Source: Codonopsis lanceolata
Lineage: Eukaryota; Streptophyta; Magnoliopsida; Asterales; Campanulaceae
Assembly (NCBI GenBank): GCA_013146195.2
Contig: CM028378.1
Location: 83,076,295 to 83,140,294, forward strand
Direction of reading: 5' to 3'
Length of the DNA: 64,000 nt
The notes beneath the pieces are model-generated. The model worked only from the letters and a program-made list of their open reading frames with translations. It was not told where the DNA came from and searched no databases. How positions within the stretch are numbered: the stretch's first letter is position 1; each line of letters opens with the position of its first letter. A program made the position numbers and the translations under genes. Shown one piece after another: positions 31,652 to 43,715 of this stretch.

Positions 31652-32225
31652 CAGTGTTCTAAAACTCTCCGCCTAGCTCCGCCTAGGCCCCGTTTAGGCG
31701 CTAGGCCCCTCTCTACCGCCGCGAATTTCTTAGTTGCCGCCTAATCGATCAAGTCGGCGTCTACCCCAAACCTCGTCGACCTTAATTTATTTTTGTAGCT
31801 TTGATTTTGTGACATGCGGTGACCGAAGAATGAAGGGGGGCGAACTGGAGAAGGAATGGGGAGTGGTAATGGTGATGCAGAGAGGGAGGTAATGGGGGGG
31901 CGAACTAGATTAATATTTTTTTTTGTTTTTAGCTCTAAATTTGGCTGGTTTATTGTTTTGGGGTTGTTGAGAATTGAGATTAATGGTAGGTTTGTATATT
32001 TTTGTTCATTTTACAAATATAGACAAGCGTTTGATAAAATGACAAATATAAAAAAAATTAAATTTGTATTCAATGTGTTTGATCTTTGATGTAAATTATC
32101 AAAAAAATAGTAATTATGCCTTAATTCTAGGCCCCACTTAGGCCCCGATTACGCCCCGACTAGTCCCTTAGGCGCTAGGCGCTAGTATGTCGCCTAGCGG
32201 CCGCCTAACGATTTTTAGAACCTTG
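31652..32225. mobile_element. hAT-type MITE 2 (CGCCTAG-rich termini)
   Basis: 574 bp between perfect 8-bp direct repeats TCAAAGAG (31,644-31,651 and 32,226-32,233). Left end CAGTGTTCTAAAACTC and right end (reverse complement) CAAGGTTCTAAAAATCG form short inverted termini. Both are followed by GCCTAGGCG-rich subterminal repeats. The size, 8-bp duplication and CA start fit a non-autonomous hAT element. A second copy is next to the GH17 gene (57,670-57,930). Confidence 0.92.
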
Positions 32226-32233
32226 TCAAAGAG

Positions 32234-32716
32234 TACTGTGAAGAATATCCATTTTTCTCAAAGGGTAATTACTCACACTTCCAAATACTAGTTAGGTAAA
32301 CGTGTCTTACAATTGTTTTTAATGATTTTTGCAAAGTGTTTTGTTTTTAATGATAAATCCGAAATTAACTTATTTCTTTTTTGATCTTATTCAATGGTGA
32401 GTGATTTATTAAATTTATGGTTATTTTGGTAATTATTTATAGAATTGATTAGCAAATAATAGATTATTTATTTGACCTTATTCAATAGGGAGTGATTTAT
32501 TAAACATTATTTTTGTACAAATATTTTTTTTATCATGATAAATTTACTTGTTTGTCCTTAAATAAATTGTGGATGGTTTATTAGATGAAATGTTAATTTT
32601 GTTTATACATTAATTTCTAAGAGATAACTCACATTTGTATAGTAAAGAAGATAAATTTACTTATTTGTCCTTAAATAAATAGTGGACGATTGATTAGATG
32701 AAAGGTTAATTTTATC
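32234..32716. repeat. AT-rich Helitron-like repeat, left part
   Basis: Repeats of GTGATTTATTAAATTTA and AAATTTACTTATTTGTCCTT end with CTCACATTTGTATAGTAAAG. The same family makes up the duplicated 5' part of the Helitron at 14,611-16,115. The sequence is interrupted by the Mutator MITE and then by the large LTR element, and resumes at 33,505-33,833 and 52,537-52,980. Confidence 0.65.
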
Positions 32717-33495
32717 AGAACCCCTAAATGTTACACTAAAAAACCCTAAATACAACATCAATTAATATATTAAGTTACCAAACTGTCCTTCTTTGATTTT
32801 AAAAGAAAAAAAAACTAAACTTCAAAATAACTCTGTTTACCAAACTGCCTTCCTTCTATTAAAAAAAAACACTTATTTACTAAACTAAATCAAATTATCA
32901 ATAAACCTAGTTTTCGGTCGGTTTCACTCAACCGGTCCTATAAATAATGGAGGGCTTGACTCGGCGCAACCAAGTCATGTCCACTTTCACCTCTTCCCAT
33001 GCAAGTCAACTTCTTCTTTTCTTCTCCATGATGCTCTTCTATAACTCGTTTGGCTGAAAAATTTTCTTTAGATGAACAGTGTTGTTAGTTAAAAATCGTC
33101 ACTTTTTTAAAAAACAATTGAAAAGAATCGCCAACTTTTTAAAAAAAATTGAAACAAAATCGCCACCTTTTTAAAAAAAATTTGAAAAAAAACGCCAGCT
33201 TTTTAAAAATAAATTGTAAAAAATCGCCACTTGTTAAAAAAATTTGGAAAAAAATCGCTTGGTTTTGAAAAAAAAAACGCCATGTTGTTTAAAAAAAGTG
33301 AAAAAAAAACCGCCAGGTTAAAAAACAATCGCCATGTTCGGCGTACCTTCAACGATTTCTTCTTCAAACAAGGATTAATTAGTAATTAGAGTTAAGGGTT
33401 AATTGTAGCTCTTTTTTATAAAAGGATTAATTAGTAATTAGACTTTTAAATGAATGTGGTATTTAGTGTTTTTTGTGTAGCATTTAGGGTCACTC
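32717..33495. mobile_element. Mutator-type MITE with 9-bp duplication
   Basis: 779 bp flanked by the 9-bp direct repeat AATTTTATC (32,708-32,716 and 33,496-33,504). Inverted ends: AGAACCCCTAAATGTTACAC and, read from the right, GAGTGACCCTAAATGCTACA, with similarity continuing through A-rich sequence and CTAAATAC. A 9-bp duplication suggests a Mutator-like non-autonomous element. Its middle (about 33,095-33,335) is an A-rich tandem repeat of about 30 bp with the core ATCGCCAC.TTTTTAAAAA, about eight units. Confidence 0.8.
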
Positions 33496-33504
33496 AATTT
33501 TATC

Positions 33505-33833
33505 TATAGATTAATTTCTAAGAATCAGCTCACACTTTTATAGTAAAGAAGATAGATAGACAGATATAACATTTACCTATTTGACCTTATTCAATGGTGA
33601 GTGATTTATTAAATTTAGGGTTCTTTTTGTAATTATTCATGTAATTGATTAGCTCATAACAAATTTACTTATTTGATCTTATTCAATGGTGAGTGATTTA
33701 TTAAATTTAGGGTTATTTTTTTACAAACATTATCATTTATTATGATAAATTTACTTGTTTGTCCTTAAATAAATGGTGGATGATTTATTAATGAAAGGTT
33801 AATTTTGTCCATACATTAATTTCTAAGAGACAT
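33505..33833. repeat. AT-rich Helitron-like repeat, between MITE and LTR element
   Basis: Contains CTCACACTTTTATAGTAAAG followed by AAGATAGATAGACAG, the reverse complement of a Helitron-like 5' end, then another unit ending TTAATTTCTAAGAGACAT at the LTR boundary. The next part of the same unit (ACTCAT...) is found 18.7 kb away at 52,541. Confidence 0.65.
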
Positions 33834-35582
33834 TGTGAGTGCCCCGTTTTTAACCGGATTCGCGCCACTGAAAGGCGAGGTGATTTCGAAACTTCGAAGC
33901 TCGTGGAATACGCTCGGCCTCAATTGTGGACTCAAAAAATATATAACAGAGTCGCCATCTTTATTTTAAGGAAAACAAAGAAAAACAAAAATAAACCATA
34001 TTTGTATGGGTTCGGGGGCTAAGTTACGAGTTAGGAAGATGTTAGACACCCAACTTGCCCTTTCGTTCTCACAATAGGTTTATCAATATACTTGTTTTAT
34101 TTTATACATTTTGGCTAAAAAAAATATATTTATATACGACAGAAAGAAATAAAGAGAAATAACTTTAAACTTATTAAAGAAAATAAAATAAAATTACAAC
34201 TGGAATAATACAACTTGAGAATAATTACAACATTTTTATAAGCTATTTTAAGAATGAAAAATAGCTATACTAGTAACAAACTTTATTTATATTTACATGT
34301 ATAAGCAGAAAAAGAAACTTATAAAATCATTAGAAACATAACTATTTATATATTTAAAGTATGTGTAGAAAGAAACTAATTAAACTGACATAGATTATAA
34401 TTACTTTACATGAAAGTAAAGATATAAAATAAACTAATTAAAATAAAAGAAAAGTATAACTATTATTACATTTAAAGAAAAAATAGAAAAGAAACTAATT
34501 TAAACGGAAATGAAATATAATTATTATTACATTAAAGTATAAACCGAAATGAAACTTAATTACATATTTATTTTTAAGTTATAGATTATAATAAATAACT
34601 ACGGGGACAAAACTTACCTCCTGGAACGTGAGTGTCTGAACCCGGTATGCCTGGGCTTAAGCCCACTAGGCGGTCTACATGTGCTTCCCCTATCTTTTTG
34701 AGAAAGGAAGTCTTTTTTTGTTTTGCTCTTGCTGGATTTCGGGCAGCATGACTGCTCCTTTTGGTTGTTTTTGTCTCTGGATCCGGGCGGCACAACTGCT
34801 TGCGTTTGTATGCTTGCTTTGCATGTTTTGCGTGCTTGCTGAGTCTGAAATCGGGCAAAACAACTGCTTGCCTCGACTGGATTTTGACGTCTAGATTCGA
34901 GCAGAGCAACTGCTTGCTTTTGCTTGATATTGCGTCTTGAATCGGGCAGAGCAACTGCTTGCTTCGGTTGGATTTGAAATCTAGATTCGGGCAGGGCAAC
35001 TGCTCTTTTTGGGTTTTTGAAATCGGTGAAATAGAGAGGAAACCTAGTTGGGTAGCTAGGGTTAACTTTGGTCGGAGAGTTTAAGTGTTTAGGGAAGAGA
35101 TTTAGCAGTTTGGAAAAGCTTTGGGGTTGGAGAGGAAATAACCTCGGCGTTCTCTCGGGAGAACTTTCACAAACTGCTACGTGAAGTGTGTGAAATTTTG
35201 AAGCCGGAAGGCTTTATTTATAGCCGAGGATGAGGGATTCCTTCGCTGTTAAGTTTCATCAGTCGTGCCTGAGCAGCTTGTACCATGTGCTGAAAAGGTT
35301 GCACCACAAGGCAAAAGCTACAGTGCATAGGGGTAAAGCGGGTGCGGCCCAAAGCAGGAAGGAGTGGGCGCGGTACCTAGAATGGGTTGGGGCAGCGGCC
35401 AGCCTTTTTCCTTTTCTGATTTTGGCACTTTGGCCCCTGCAATTCACTATTAATGCATTCTTATTTTCTTTTCCATTTTTTTGCATTTTAAACCCTATAA
35501 CTTGACATCCGTTAGTCATTTTAACAGATCTTGATATTTTATGTCATGTTATGAACAGGGGTACAAAATTGTGGTGTCTACA
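33834..35582 (-). repeat. LARD-like element left LTR (3' LTR)
   Basis: 1,749 bp. Begins TGTGAGTGCCCCG and ends GTGGTGTCTACA. The minus-strand TATA box (TATAAATAAA) is at 35,213-35,222. Contains an internal degenerate repeat (about 34,730-34,999) built on GGGCAGAGCAACTGCTTGC. Confidence 0.93.
34730..34999. repeat. GCAGAGCAACTGCTTGC repeat inside the LTR
   Basis: Variants of CGGGCAGAGCAACTGCTTGC recur roughly every 45-60 bp, about six times, with partners such as GGCACAACTGCTTGCG. The right LTR has the same series (about 51,740-51,965) with fewer copies. A 137-codon minus-strand frame across it (rich in SKQLLCP-like repeats) is a consequence of the repeat. Confidence 0.7.
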
Positions 35583-35930
35583 GAGCCCCTCAATGATGGA
35601 GTTTACGGTAAACCGAAACTTACCAAGTAAATGAACATCGTTGACAAGAAATAGACTCCCAAATTTTCATGAAAATTATAATGGGAAGGAATGCAGTATG
35701 CAGCAGTTTATGATGCAACAGTTTAGGATGCAACAATTCAAATCTCATATACCCTAAACATTTTTAGTTGGTTATAGTTGGTCACCGTGGTTTTTAGAGC
35801 AGATATGCCAATGAAGTGCTTTGATGGTCGTGCCTACTAGGTAGGCTGCCTACATATCCCTTTCTCAGGAATCAGACCAAACGTAGTTCGGTTCAAGTCG
35901 ACAAGCAATAACAAGCACTGGGTGGAATAG
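35583..35930. other. Polypurine tract side of the internal region
   Basis: The first bases (GAGCCCCTCAA on plus) form the polypurine-type tract for the minus-oriented element. The remainder, up to the first tandem array, has no recognisable feature. Confidence 0.55.
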
Positions 35931-35934
35931 ATGG

Positions 35935-36450
35935 TGCATTTTGCCCAGCATAGGCAAAATTGGTGGGATTCGGATGCGTTTCGCCCAGCATAGGCAAAAC
36001 AGATGGGATTTAGATGCGTTTTGCCTAGCATAGGCCAAACAGATGGGATTCGGATGCGCTTCGCCCAACATAAGCAAAATTGGTGGGATTCAGATGGGTT
36101 TCGCCCAGCATAGGCAAAACAGATGGGATTCGGGTGTGTTTCACCCAGCATAGGCAAAACTAGTGGGATTCGGATGCGTTTCGCCCAGCAGAGGTAAAAC
36201 TAGTGGGATTTGGGTGCGATTCGCCCAGCATAGGCAAAACTGGTGGGATTCGGATGCGCTTCGCCCAGCATAGGAAAAACTGGTGGGATTCGGATGCGTT
36301 TTGCCTAGCATAGGCAAAACTGGTGGGATTTGGATGCGCTTCGCCCAGCATAGGCAAAACTAGTGGAATTCAGGAGCGCTTCGCCCAACATAGGCAAAAC
36401 TGGTGGGATTCGGACGCACTTCGCCCAGCATAGGCAAAACTGGTGCAACC
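35935..36450. repeat. Tandem array 1: 40-bp unit, about 12-13 copies
   Basis: Head-to-tail 40-bp units. Each contains CGCCCAGCATAGGCAAAACT followed by GGTGGGATTCGGATGCG. Because 40 is not a multiple of three, the minus strand reads the unit in successive frames and yields an artefactual repetitive peptide. Units are mostly 85-95 percent alike. Confidence 0.92.
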
Positions 36451-36456
36451 TCTAAA

Positions 36457-37870
36457 ACGTACTTTCCCCATAATAAGGAAAGTTATGCAACTTCTAAACT
36501 GCATCTTCCCCCAGAAAACGAAAAGTGATGCAACTTAAATGCACTTCCCCCAGAATAGGGAAAGTGCTGCCATTTTAAAACGTGTTTCCCCCAGAATAGG
36601 GAAAACGATGCAATTTTTTAAAACGCGTTTCCCCCAGAATAGGGAAAGATGATGCAATTTTAAAACGTGTTTCCCCCAGAATAGGGAAAGATGATGAAAT
36701 TTTAAAACATGTTTCCCCCAGAATAGGGAAAGATGATGCAATTTTAAAACGTGTTTCCCCCGTAATAGGGAAAACGATGTAATTTTTTTAATTCCCTTCC
36801 CCCATAAAAGATGATGCAATTCTAAAACGCGTTTCCCCCAGAATAGGGAAAACGATGCAATTTTTAAAACGTGTTTCCTCCAGAATAGGGAAAACGATGC
36901 AATTTTAAAACGCGTTTCCCCTAGAATAAGGAAAACGATGCAATTTTAAAACGCATTTCCCCCAAAATAGGGAAAACGATGCAATTTTAAAATGCGCTTC
37001 GCTCAGAATAGGGAAACTGATGCAACTTTTAAAACGCGTTTCCCCCATAATAGAGAAAGAAATGTTTTCAAAGTGGGTTTTTCCCAGCAAAAGAAAAGCG
37101 ATGCTGCTTTTTTAAAAAAATACGCTTAACCCAAAATAGAGACAGCAATGAGATTAAAAAGTGTTTTCCCCAGAATAGGGAAAGTGATGAGATTTTAAAA
37201 ACACGGTTCCCCCAGAATAGGGAAAATGATAGGATTAAAAAGTGTTTTCCCCATAATAGGGAAAGTGATGTCATTCTTAAAACGCGCTTCCCCCAGAATA
37301 GGGAAATAAATGTTTTCAAAATGGGCTTTTCCCAACAAATGAAAAGTGATGCTGCTTTTTCAAAAATGCGCTTAACCCAGAATAGGAAAAGCGATGCGAT
37401 TTGTTTTTAAATGAGTTTCCCCCATAATAGGGAAAGAACTGTTTTTAAAACTGGCTTTTCTCCAACAAGGAAAAGCGATGCTTTTTTCAAGAATGCACTT
37501 AACCTAGAATACGAAAAGCGATGTGCTTTTTTTAAAAAAATGAGTTTCCCCCAGAATAGGGAAAGAAGTATTTTTTAAAACAAACTTTTCCCAGCAAAGG
37601 AAAAGCGATACTGCTTTTCAAAATGCGCTTAACCTATAATAGGAAAAGCGATGCGATTTTTTTTTTCAAAATGAGTTTCCCCCAGAATAGGGAAACCAAT
37701 GCAATTTTAAACTGCGCTCCCCCCAGAATAGGGAAAGTGATGCGATTTTTTTTAATGTGCTTATCCTAGCATAGGAGCAGCGATGCAGATTTTTTTTTTA
37801 AATGTGCTTATCCTAGCATAGGAGAAGCGTTGCAATTTTTTTTAAAATGTGATTATCCTAGTATAGGAGA
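36457..37870. repeat. Tandem array 2: 41-43-bp unit, about 33 copies
   Basis: Units contain TTTCCCCCAGAATAGGGAAA, a GATGCAATTTTAAAACG-type spacer and variable A/T runs. The rightmost units change to CTTATCCTAGCATAGGAG. The CCCAG(A/C)ATAGG core is shared with array 1, so the two arrays probably came from one ancestral unit. Confidence 0.92.
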
Positions 37871-40650
37871 AGCGATGATTATAAAACGTTGTGGTGGAAT
37901 GCTGTCGATGATCGGCTTGTGTAGCTTTTGATGATGATGTTGTGGATCTTTGGGAGGTGGTCCTTAGCGAGATGCTGGCAGAACATTTATACTTTTCCAA
38001 AAGCCGATGCGGTAGAAGACCTGATAAGATGCAGTAAAAGGATGCAAACAAAATATGCAAGCATGCGAATGAAACTTTCTTTTTCTTTAAAAAATAGAAT
38101 CTTGAATGTGCATGTGTGTCATCCGTTTCTTAAACATGTTATGACAAGATAAGCCAAGGTGATGGAAATGTAATAGAAGAGCTTGAGATGTGGCTTTTGG
38201 TTGGCTTTGAAGGGTTATGAGTATAGGAGTTGATGGTGATATTTGAAATGAAGGTGGGTGACGTTTAGGGTTACTATTCAGTCTTTTGACTAGTGCATCA
38301 TTCAAGAAAGGAATTCAATCAGGATTAGTGAGTCCTACTAATCGATGCCTCGGAGGGACCACTTTTTTTCTTTCTTTTTTTGTGATCTAACTTTTTCCTA
38401 GGCCGCCCTTTCGGGTTTTCAACCTAGCGAGCCTTTACCTCATAGGGAGCTGGTCTTTCAATGCATGTGAAAATAAACCACTTATTTTTTTGGGATTACG
38501 CCTTTGTAGCTTCTTCGTTTCTTTATGCGGAGATGGAAAGGACAACTGTTTTTGAAGATGATGAGCCTTTATGTATCCAATGAGTTTGGCGGGAGAAGCA
38601 CCGAGATGACTCGATGAACCAAATTTTGTAAAATGGGATGGGAAAGTTCCTGAAGAGATTAAATAGGGACAGCCCCAGAAAGACTCGATTTGGAGAGACT
38701 TTTGAGGGAGACAGAAATGAGTATGCTCAGAGAAAGTGAGACAACTCTAATGGACAAAAAGAAGAGTTTATCGCCGAGTATCATAAGTTTCATGGACCCT
38801 ATTTAATGTTTATATTTTGATAATTTTATATGACTTTAGCAAGAAGTTTTGTCCTGGATTCAGATCATGTTATAATCGATTGAAAAAAAGCTAAAGGTGG
38901 CAACTAGGTTAGGGTATAGTGTTTAAGTCTTTGGGGATGGATTGGCTTTAGGGTTGAGGATTTGATTGGCCTTTGGCTCAAAGGAATTTTGGGCTGTGAA
39001 TTTGGTTTTTTCAGAAAGGCGATCAGAAGCGATCATTGGCTAGCCTTTTAAGCTGTGGGTTTGGATGGAAAGTTTGTTTCTAGATCTAGTTATAGGTATG
39101 GTTGGGAGAATGGCTTTTGGCTTTGGTTATGGGTTATGGGGTTGTCTAAAAGTGATTGGTTTTTTTTGTTTTTTTTTTTTTGCGAGAGAGATTTTGAGGA
39201 AATCGCTTAGGAGAGGCTTCTTTTTTTTTTTTTTATGCATAGGCTCTTTTTTTTGAATTTTCAACCTTGCTCTTTCTTTTTTTCCTTCTTTTTTTTTTTT
39301 GATCTTTTGGAGCAATTTGGGAGAGTGATTGAAGAGATATCTGTCTTCTCTCTCTTGGAATAAAAAGGTGGTCACTCTTGGTGGATATTTATATAAGGGT
39401 GGAGCAGCCCCAGTTTTGGGAAGCTGGATCTTAGAGATGGTTAGACTTTGGTATATAGTGTATTTTTTTAGGTATTTGGAAAGGGATTGATGTATAGTCA
39501 GGGTTGGTTTTGGCTTGTGGTGGATTAGTTTTAGGTATTTGGAAACGGTTTGGTGTATAGTTTGAAGACCCTAGTGTGCTACTAACAGCTCGATTGCAAT
39601 GGGTCGAAGATGGCCTTTCACCAAGACAGAAGGTTGTTTTATCTAACTAACATTTTTAATGGTTAGTGGGTCCATATTTCAAAATGACTCATTATCAACC
39701 TGTGTAGTTTTATCATGTTTTTACATGAGTTGATTTGTCATCTTTTTTTTTTTTTACATATAACAGATACTTTGGCGATAGGTGATGCTCAGAGATCAAG
39801 AAGAAAACTCGACAAGCTAATATAGGAGAAACAAGAATTTACCAGACTCGAATATAGATAAATACTTTTGGAAAGCTCGATTTGAGGACGTGATTGGACT
39901 TTTTGAAATAACTGAGACCAAATGGATTAGTGAGTATACTCTTGCAAGGATGGGCTGTAGGCATCAAAATGGGCAAAAAAGACACCCTTGGGGTTTGAAA
40001 GCCCCTAGTCCTGAATTGTTGCTTATGATCATTGAGTCGCCTTTTCTGGATTTCCCGGCTTTCCGTTCTTTTTCAGCTTTCTTGGCTTCTTGGTCTTCCC
40101 AGCTTTCCTTTCTTCCCTAGCTCCCTATCGGTCTTTTTTTTTTGTTTTTTTATATATTTTTTTGAAGTGGTAGACCTTGACATCTCGAAGTAGAACTTAC
40201 TGAAATTTATTTTTGAAATCGAGAATGAACGATGCACTAATCAACTAGTGATGCATTTGTGAAAGGTTAAGAGGGAAGATCAATTTGAAGATGGCAATTG
40301 AATATAACGGTGAGAAGATTTCCTGTCTTTACATGTTTTGGAAAACAAAAAGAAAACACATAGAAAACACCTCTTTTTTTTAAGAAGAATAAATCAAAGC
40401 ATTTGACCGAACCCGAAGGCTGCCTATGTTCCTCATTTCAAGGCTCAGGTCATCGTAGTTCAACTCTGTTAAAGAAATTTTCATTTTCCTAATCTTTTTT
40501 TTTTTTTTTTGAATTTGAAAGAATAGAGATTTTTTTCTTTTTGTTTAGAGAGAACGAAATTCCTTATATATATATATATATATATAAAATGATCTTCTTC
40601 TTTTTTGCGAAAAGAAATGATTTTGCTTTTGAAAGGAAGTATTATACATG
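37871..40650. other. Non-coding interior of the LARD-like element, left of the MULE
   Basis: No protein domain is recognised on either strand. The stretch has long T runs (39,160-39,300) and a TA microsatellite at about 40,566-40,586. A block at 38,395-38,450 (TAGGCCGCCCTTTCGGGTTTTCAACCTAGCG) is GC-richer. The MULE target-site duplication ATTTTTTTT closes it at 40,651-40,659. Confidence 0.6.
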
Positions 40651-40659
40651 ATTTTTTTT

Positions 40660-40950
40660 CGATTAAATAATTATTTGGTCCCTGAACTATACCAATACTA
40701 TGCGTTTGGTCCCTGTACTTTTTTTGTAATGTGTTTTGTCCTTAAAGTATGTTTTTGGTAAGAGATTACCCCCTGACGGGGTTACCATCAATTTTGCCGT
40801 TATGTTTTTTTTTGAAAACCCAAATATACCATTACGTTTAGCGGGACGTATACTAAGAGAGACACTGTCGTTTAATTAAGGACCAACCTCCTTTCACCCA
40901 GTTCATCATCTCACTACACTACGCCCAACCCTAAATTCAGAGATCATGAT
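40660..40950 (+). repeat. MULE left terminal inverted repeat
   Basis: The outer 190 bp match the right end closely: GGTCCCTGAACTATACCAAT, ACTATGCGTTTGGTCCCTGT, then GGTAAGAGATTA.CCC.TGAC and TTTTGCCGTTATG. The inner 100 bp match less well but still share GACACTGTC, CATCTCAC and ACTACACTAC. The inner part likely carries the transposase promoter. Confidence 0.9.
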
Positions 40951-41670
40951 CTAGTCGTCTTCTGAAGAATCGTAGGTATTGAAGACAACATGTATGAAAA
41001 TTAATTAGTGTTTATGCTTATCTATAACATTATTTTAACCTGTTAATGGCTTTATGGTACGAAATTAGGGTTTATGTTTTCCTTCGATTTCAACATGGGT
41101 TTTTTCTGATTTTTTTGTCAAGCTTAGTTCTTTTTCAGTTTGATTGTGCTTTATGGTACTTGTAGTCGATTTTTAACTTACATTTTCTTGTTTCAATGTC
41201 TAATTATGTTTTAGAAGTCAATTGGTACGAATTGGGCCACCTATAATGCATATTTTTTGGGGGCTTTTATGCTATATGTCATCTTATATAACTTTAGGTC
41301 ATATTTTATTGGTTTTGTTGGATGTTCCTGATGTCACTATCTTATTGTTGTTGTCTAAATATGTGGTCTCTCTGCTAATGTTAATGTGATATGGCCATCT
41401 TGTTATTGAAAGTGGTCTCTCTACTAATGTGATATGTCTGTAAAGTCATACTTGGGGGACAAAAAGTAGACCTCTTATTATTGTTTATGCTTATCTATTT
41501 ATATTCTATTGGACCACTTGATGTGCATGTGTAGTAATGTAGCATGGAGATAGAGTAAGTTTATAAAGGGTAATGTGTGGGGGACAAAAATTGTACCCCA
41601 ACATTATTTACAATTGATGATGTCTACCACCTAGGCTATTTCTCTGACGTATATACCATTTGTTTGCAGA

Positions 41671-42434
41671 ATGGGTATCTTAAATTTAAATGTGCACCAT
41701 GGGGGTAGATTTGTGAAAGAGGATGTGCTGAAATACACTGGGGATAGTGTTGAGGTTATTAATGAAGTTGACACAGATTATATCTCTTTTGTTTGCTTAA
41801 AGAGTGCGGTTGAAGAATTATGTAATTATAAGAATGTTAAGTGTATTTGGTATGTGATTCCAGGAAAGGATTTAGATACTAGACTTAGAAGGATGTGTAG
41901 TGATGCAGAAGTGAACATAATGTGTGATGTAGCTGATACGTCTAGTATGTGTTATTTATATACTGGTTTCATAGATATAGATATGTATGTTGAACATGAT
42001 GTATATAAGCCTGAGGTAGTTGATTGCGTAATTGGTACACTAGAAAGTAGGGCTGATGATGATGGAGATGAGAGATGTGAGGCTAATGATGCTGAGGGAG
42101 AGGAAAATTGTGAAGCTAATGATGCTGAGTGAGAGGAAAATTGTTAAGCTAATGATGACGAGGGAGATGAAAGTTGTGAAGCTAATGATGATGAGGGAGA
42201 GAAGAGATATGGTTATAGTGATGATAGTGGTGATGATGAGACGTATATTATTGAAAGTGAAGAAGAAGTGATTGTGAATATAGTGACTATGATGATGAGG
42301 AGGATAGTGATCATGATCAAAGTAATTCAAGAAAGAATGCAGAATCTCAAAAAACAGATGATGATAACCCAAATATGATCCAACAGGAAATGGATGCAAT
42401 TGAGAAACAATTTATGGATGATACTGATTCAGAA
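41671..42434 (+). pseudogene. MULE transposase exon: N-terminal PB1-like and acidic region
   Basis: From ATG 41,671 the frame gives MGILNLNVHHGGRFVKEDVL...YTGDSVEVINEVDTDYISF, the N-terminal module (often annotated PB1-like) of plant MULE transposases. It passes into an acidic tract made of four 33-bp repeats (42,079-42,210). In the second repeat GGA became TGA (42,130-42,132), and in the third GAA became TAA (42,145). Another frame change occurs near 42,275. The acidic region resumes as DDEEDSDHDQSN...FMDDTDSE and is cut by the solo LTR at 42,435. Confidence 0.8.
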
Positions 42435-43715
42435 TGTTGATTATTTTGTTAGATTTATATATGTTCAGTACATTACATTAGTTTTATACTTCAGTGGCTA
42501 ATCGGGCTGCGTATCGATTAGCGTGGCAACTGTGTATAGAACTTTGTCAAGTATAGTTTTTATAGGACTTTACAGGTTCAGCGGAAGACCTCTTCACAGC
42601 TTCACCGGAAGACCTGCTCAAAGCTTAAGAACGGCAGACCCTGTGTCCACCTAGTCTCTTATGACGTGTCCTGTCCAGCAATGACTCATTAGATTAATTC
42701 AAACTTATCCTAATCATTGTTTGAATTAACTTAAGACATTCCCTGACATGTCAAGCCGCCGAAAGCAACTTTCCGAAAAGCAGGAAGACTTTTCGTCCTG
42801 AACAAAGGGAAAGTGAAAATGCAGACTGTCCCCTACTTTCTGCAACAACTCTCAGATCTGACACCTAAATCGCCCACCTTTTTGAAGATCTCAGAAATCA
42901 TTCTCTGCCCTAGATATCTGTGAAGACGAAAATCCTTGACTGACAGCCCCATGCATTTAATGCATTCATAAAAGAGCTGTTGAAGTATTCGTCTTCTCCA
43001 ACGGATCTTTTGATGTGCACCTGCTATAAATACTGCCATTGAAGACTGGAGAAATAGACAACTGTACAAAATCAATCGAACACTTAAAGGATTGCTCTGA
43101 ATCTCCATAACTTGAAGTCTTACAGCTCAGTGCAATCAAGAGATCCTAAACAGATCTAGAAGTCCTCGTCAACAACAAGAAGTTGCTCATCAACACCTAT
43201 TGTTTTATCTTCTTGTTGTTTACATTCATTAACTATACTTCTGCACGAATTAAATATCTTGTATTTACAGATATTTAATTCCATAGACCCCAAACACAAG
43301 TCAATATTTTGTACACGATCCATTAGGAATATTCTTGTAATAGAACTAGTGGAAAATATAGTGCACTATTTAAATCCAAGGTTGACTGCCTTGGTGGTGG
43401 ACGTAGCACTCTTTATAGTGTGAACCATCTCAAAATACTTGTGTTATTTCTTTACTGTTTGTCTTCCAATTGAACTGTTTAATACTTATCCTTATCTTTA
43501 TCCGTTTATAGCAGAACTTAAGTATCTTGTAAAAGGTCTACCGGTAGTCCTTATCGGCAGACCTGGAACAACTACCTTGAAGGTCTTCCGCTACTTCTAT
43601 CTTTTCTATAGATTGCAAGTACCCTTCAAAGAATTTACTTAAAACTTTTAAGTGTTTAATAAGCTATTCAACCCCCCCCCCTTCTAGCTTATTATTGTGC
43701 CCATTGGGACCCACA
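42435..43715 (+). mobile_element. Solo LTR inserted in the MULE transposase gene
   Basis: 1,281 bp with TGTTGATT...GGGACCCACA ends, flanked by the perfect 5-bp duplication CAGAA (42,430-42,434 and 43,716-43,720). Removing it together with one CAGAA restores an open transposase frame across the site. A plus-strand TATAAATA at 43,025-43,032 and the run of C near the 3' end suit an LTR transcribed left to right. No internal retrotransposon region remains, so LTR-LTR recombination is the likely origin. Probably Copia, but the superfamily is not proven. Confidence 0.9.

Noticed and set aside
34586..34999. 137-codon minus-strand frame in the LTR as a protein gene
   Set aside because: It is a translation of the GCAGAGCAACTGCTTGC repeat and lies within an LTR. 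The other LTR has a different set of frames.
35837..36357. Repetitive 106-codon minus-strand protein
   Set aside because: A 40-bp unit read in rotating frames gives an artefactual repeat peptide. No start context or domain.
35935..37870. Regular repeat-spacer pattern that superficially resembles a CRISPR array
   Set aside because: The units are contiguous tandem repeats with similar, not unique, sequence between the cores. The context is a plant LTR element.
38087..40120. Several 60-80-codon frames as gag remnants of the LARD-like element
   Set aside because: No zinc knuckle, no capsid-like pattern and no consistent strand. Composition matches AT-rich non-coding DNA.
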